The notes below the pieces were generated by a model, which did no database searches, was not told where the DNA came from, and worked only from the letters and a program-made list of their open reading frames with translations. A DNA stretch of 64,000 nucleotides from Mesodorylaimus sp. YZB2_4 (lineage: Eukaryota > Nematoda > Enoplea > Dorylaimida > Dorylaimidae), in the NCBI GenBank assembly GCA_030248295.1, contig JASANH010000167.1, positions 372,001 through 436,000 of the forward strand. Reading direction: 5' to 3'. The position numbers were made by a program, and so were the translations under genes. Below, piece by piece: positions 63,341 to 64,000 of this stretch (within the stretch, counting starts at the first letter, position 1; each line of letters opens with the position of its first letter).

Positions 63341-64000
63341 TGCTGCAATCATACACTAGCGTGGCTGCTGGTCGAATGCACCCGGTCCTAAGATGCCTAC
63401 GCTGGCGAACAGTTCCACAGACGGTGGCCCATTAAAGACTTCTGTCAACACCAGAGCACAACAAGCACGACGATGTCTCAACAGGCCTGGATCTTACCAA
63501 CAGACAAACCAAGTACCTACCTCGGAGTCCTACTGGACACCCAGTATGAACCAAAGGAAACGACGACCCCAGAGGCCCTTTGAGAGTATACAAGTCGAAG
63601 TCCCTGGCTGGCGCCTGATTCGCCACACAATTCTGCCAATGGGGTGGACAACACAAGGGGTGTCTCCCCACAAATTCAGAACACACATGGAAAAGAGTCG
63701 AGTGAAAAACAAGCGAGGGAGAGCCCCGATCTCTCCCGGCGGCCTGCTCTTACCGCCCAGGCTCCTCCTTACTGAGCCAACTGCCTAAGCTACACACCAA
63801 GAATTACAGGCGCCCCCAAGCGGCAATGGTCACCCCAAGCATAACGATGAGATGGGTGGGGATGGGTGTGGTTTTCAGTGAGAAAATATACTGTACAGTA
63901 TGTGTCAGTTTGTGAAGTATAGCAAAGTCATTTGTTAGGTTAAAACCTCCTCAGAACTTTCAAAAAACCCTCTTCAAACTCATCAAACCTCCTCAAATTC
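63341..64000. other. Right window end, no gene recognised
   Basis: A frame at 63393-63788 is open but low in motif content. No family recognised; the last 150 bases are AT-rich. Confidence 0.3.

Overview
The window looks like nuclear DNA of an invertebrate animal. Genes are split by GT-AG introns with short TTTTCAG-type acceptors (plus one GC-AG intron), proteins are metazoan, and the rest is filled with eukaryotic transposons and tRNA-derived SINE-like repeats. Intron style, FLYWCH-type MULEs and a C-type lectin/PAN gene would suit a repeat-rich nematode, possibly a basal (enoplean) one, but this is inference; no species marker is visible. No rRNA, CRISPR or bacterial feature was found.

Left part (about 1-34.6 kb) carries the host genes. 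1) An MGAT4-type GlcNAc-transferase on the minus strand (1.1-3.2 kb), with signal anchor, long low-complexity stem and catalytic domain. 2) Divergent from it, a 3'-5' exonuclease of the EXD2 type (3.5-5.2 kb). Its reading frame runs, through a GC-AG intron, directly into a mitochondrial-type enoyl-CoA delta isomerase (ECI1) split over exons to 10.1 kb, so the two look fused or share an exon. 3) An RNF38/RNF44-type RING-H2 ubiquitin ligase in eight coding exons (10.6-17.2 kb). 4) A nine-exon chromatin-type protein (26.5-34.6 kb) with a C-terminal CXXC zinc finger and an unassigned Cys/Trp-rich region. Between them lie MITE-like elements with readable termini and target-site duplications (7.2-8.3, 19.1-19.8, 22.0-22.6, 24.2-25.3 kb), SINEs and some broken ORFs I cannot name.

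Right part (about 36-64 kb) is a repeat-dominated accessory region: a mariner relic, three MULE relics, a Harbinger-containing foldback element, LINE fragments, an OTU-protease exon and SINEs. Its main architecture is a large imperfect palindrome. Blocks at 40.5-51.3 kb recur in reverse orientation at 56.5-62.3 kb. Each arm carries a copy of a C-type lectin/PAN gene (the right copy has an extra CTLD exon) and of an unknown roughly 88-residue exon. A MULE occurs only in the left arm and an hAT-like element only in the right arm, and each insertion has a matching empty site in the opposite arm, which gives a relative history. Further inverted copies of another repeat bracket the right-hand cassette at 55.5-56.0 and 62.9-63.3 kb.

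All calls come from reading the sequence by eye. Exon borders are inferred from splice consensus and frame continuity; no alignment or database search was run.
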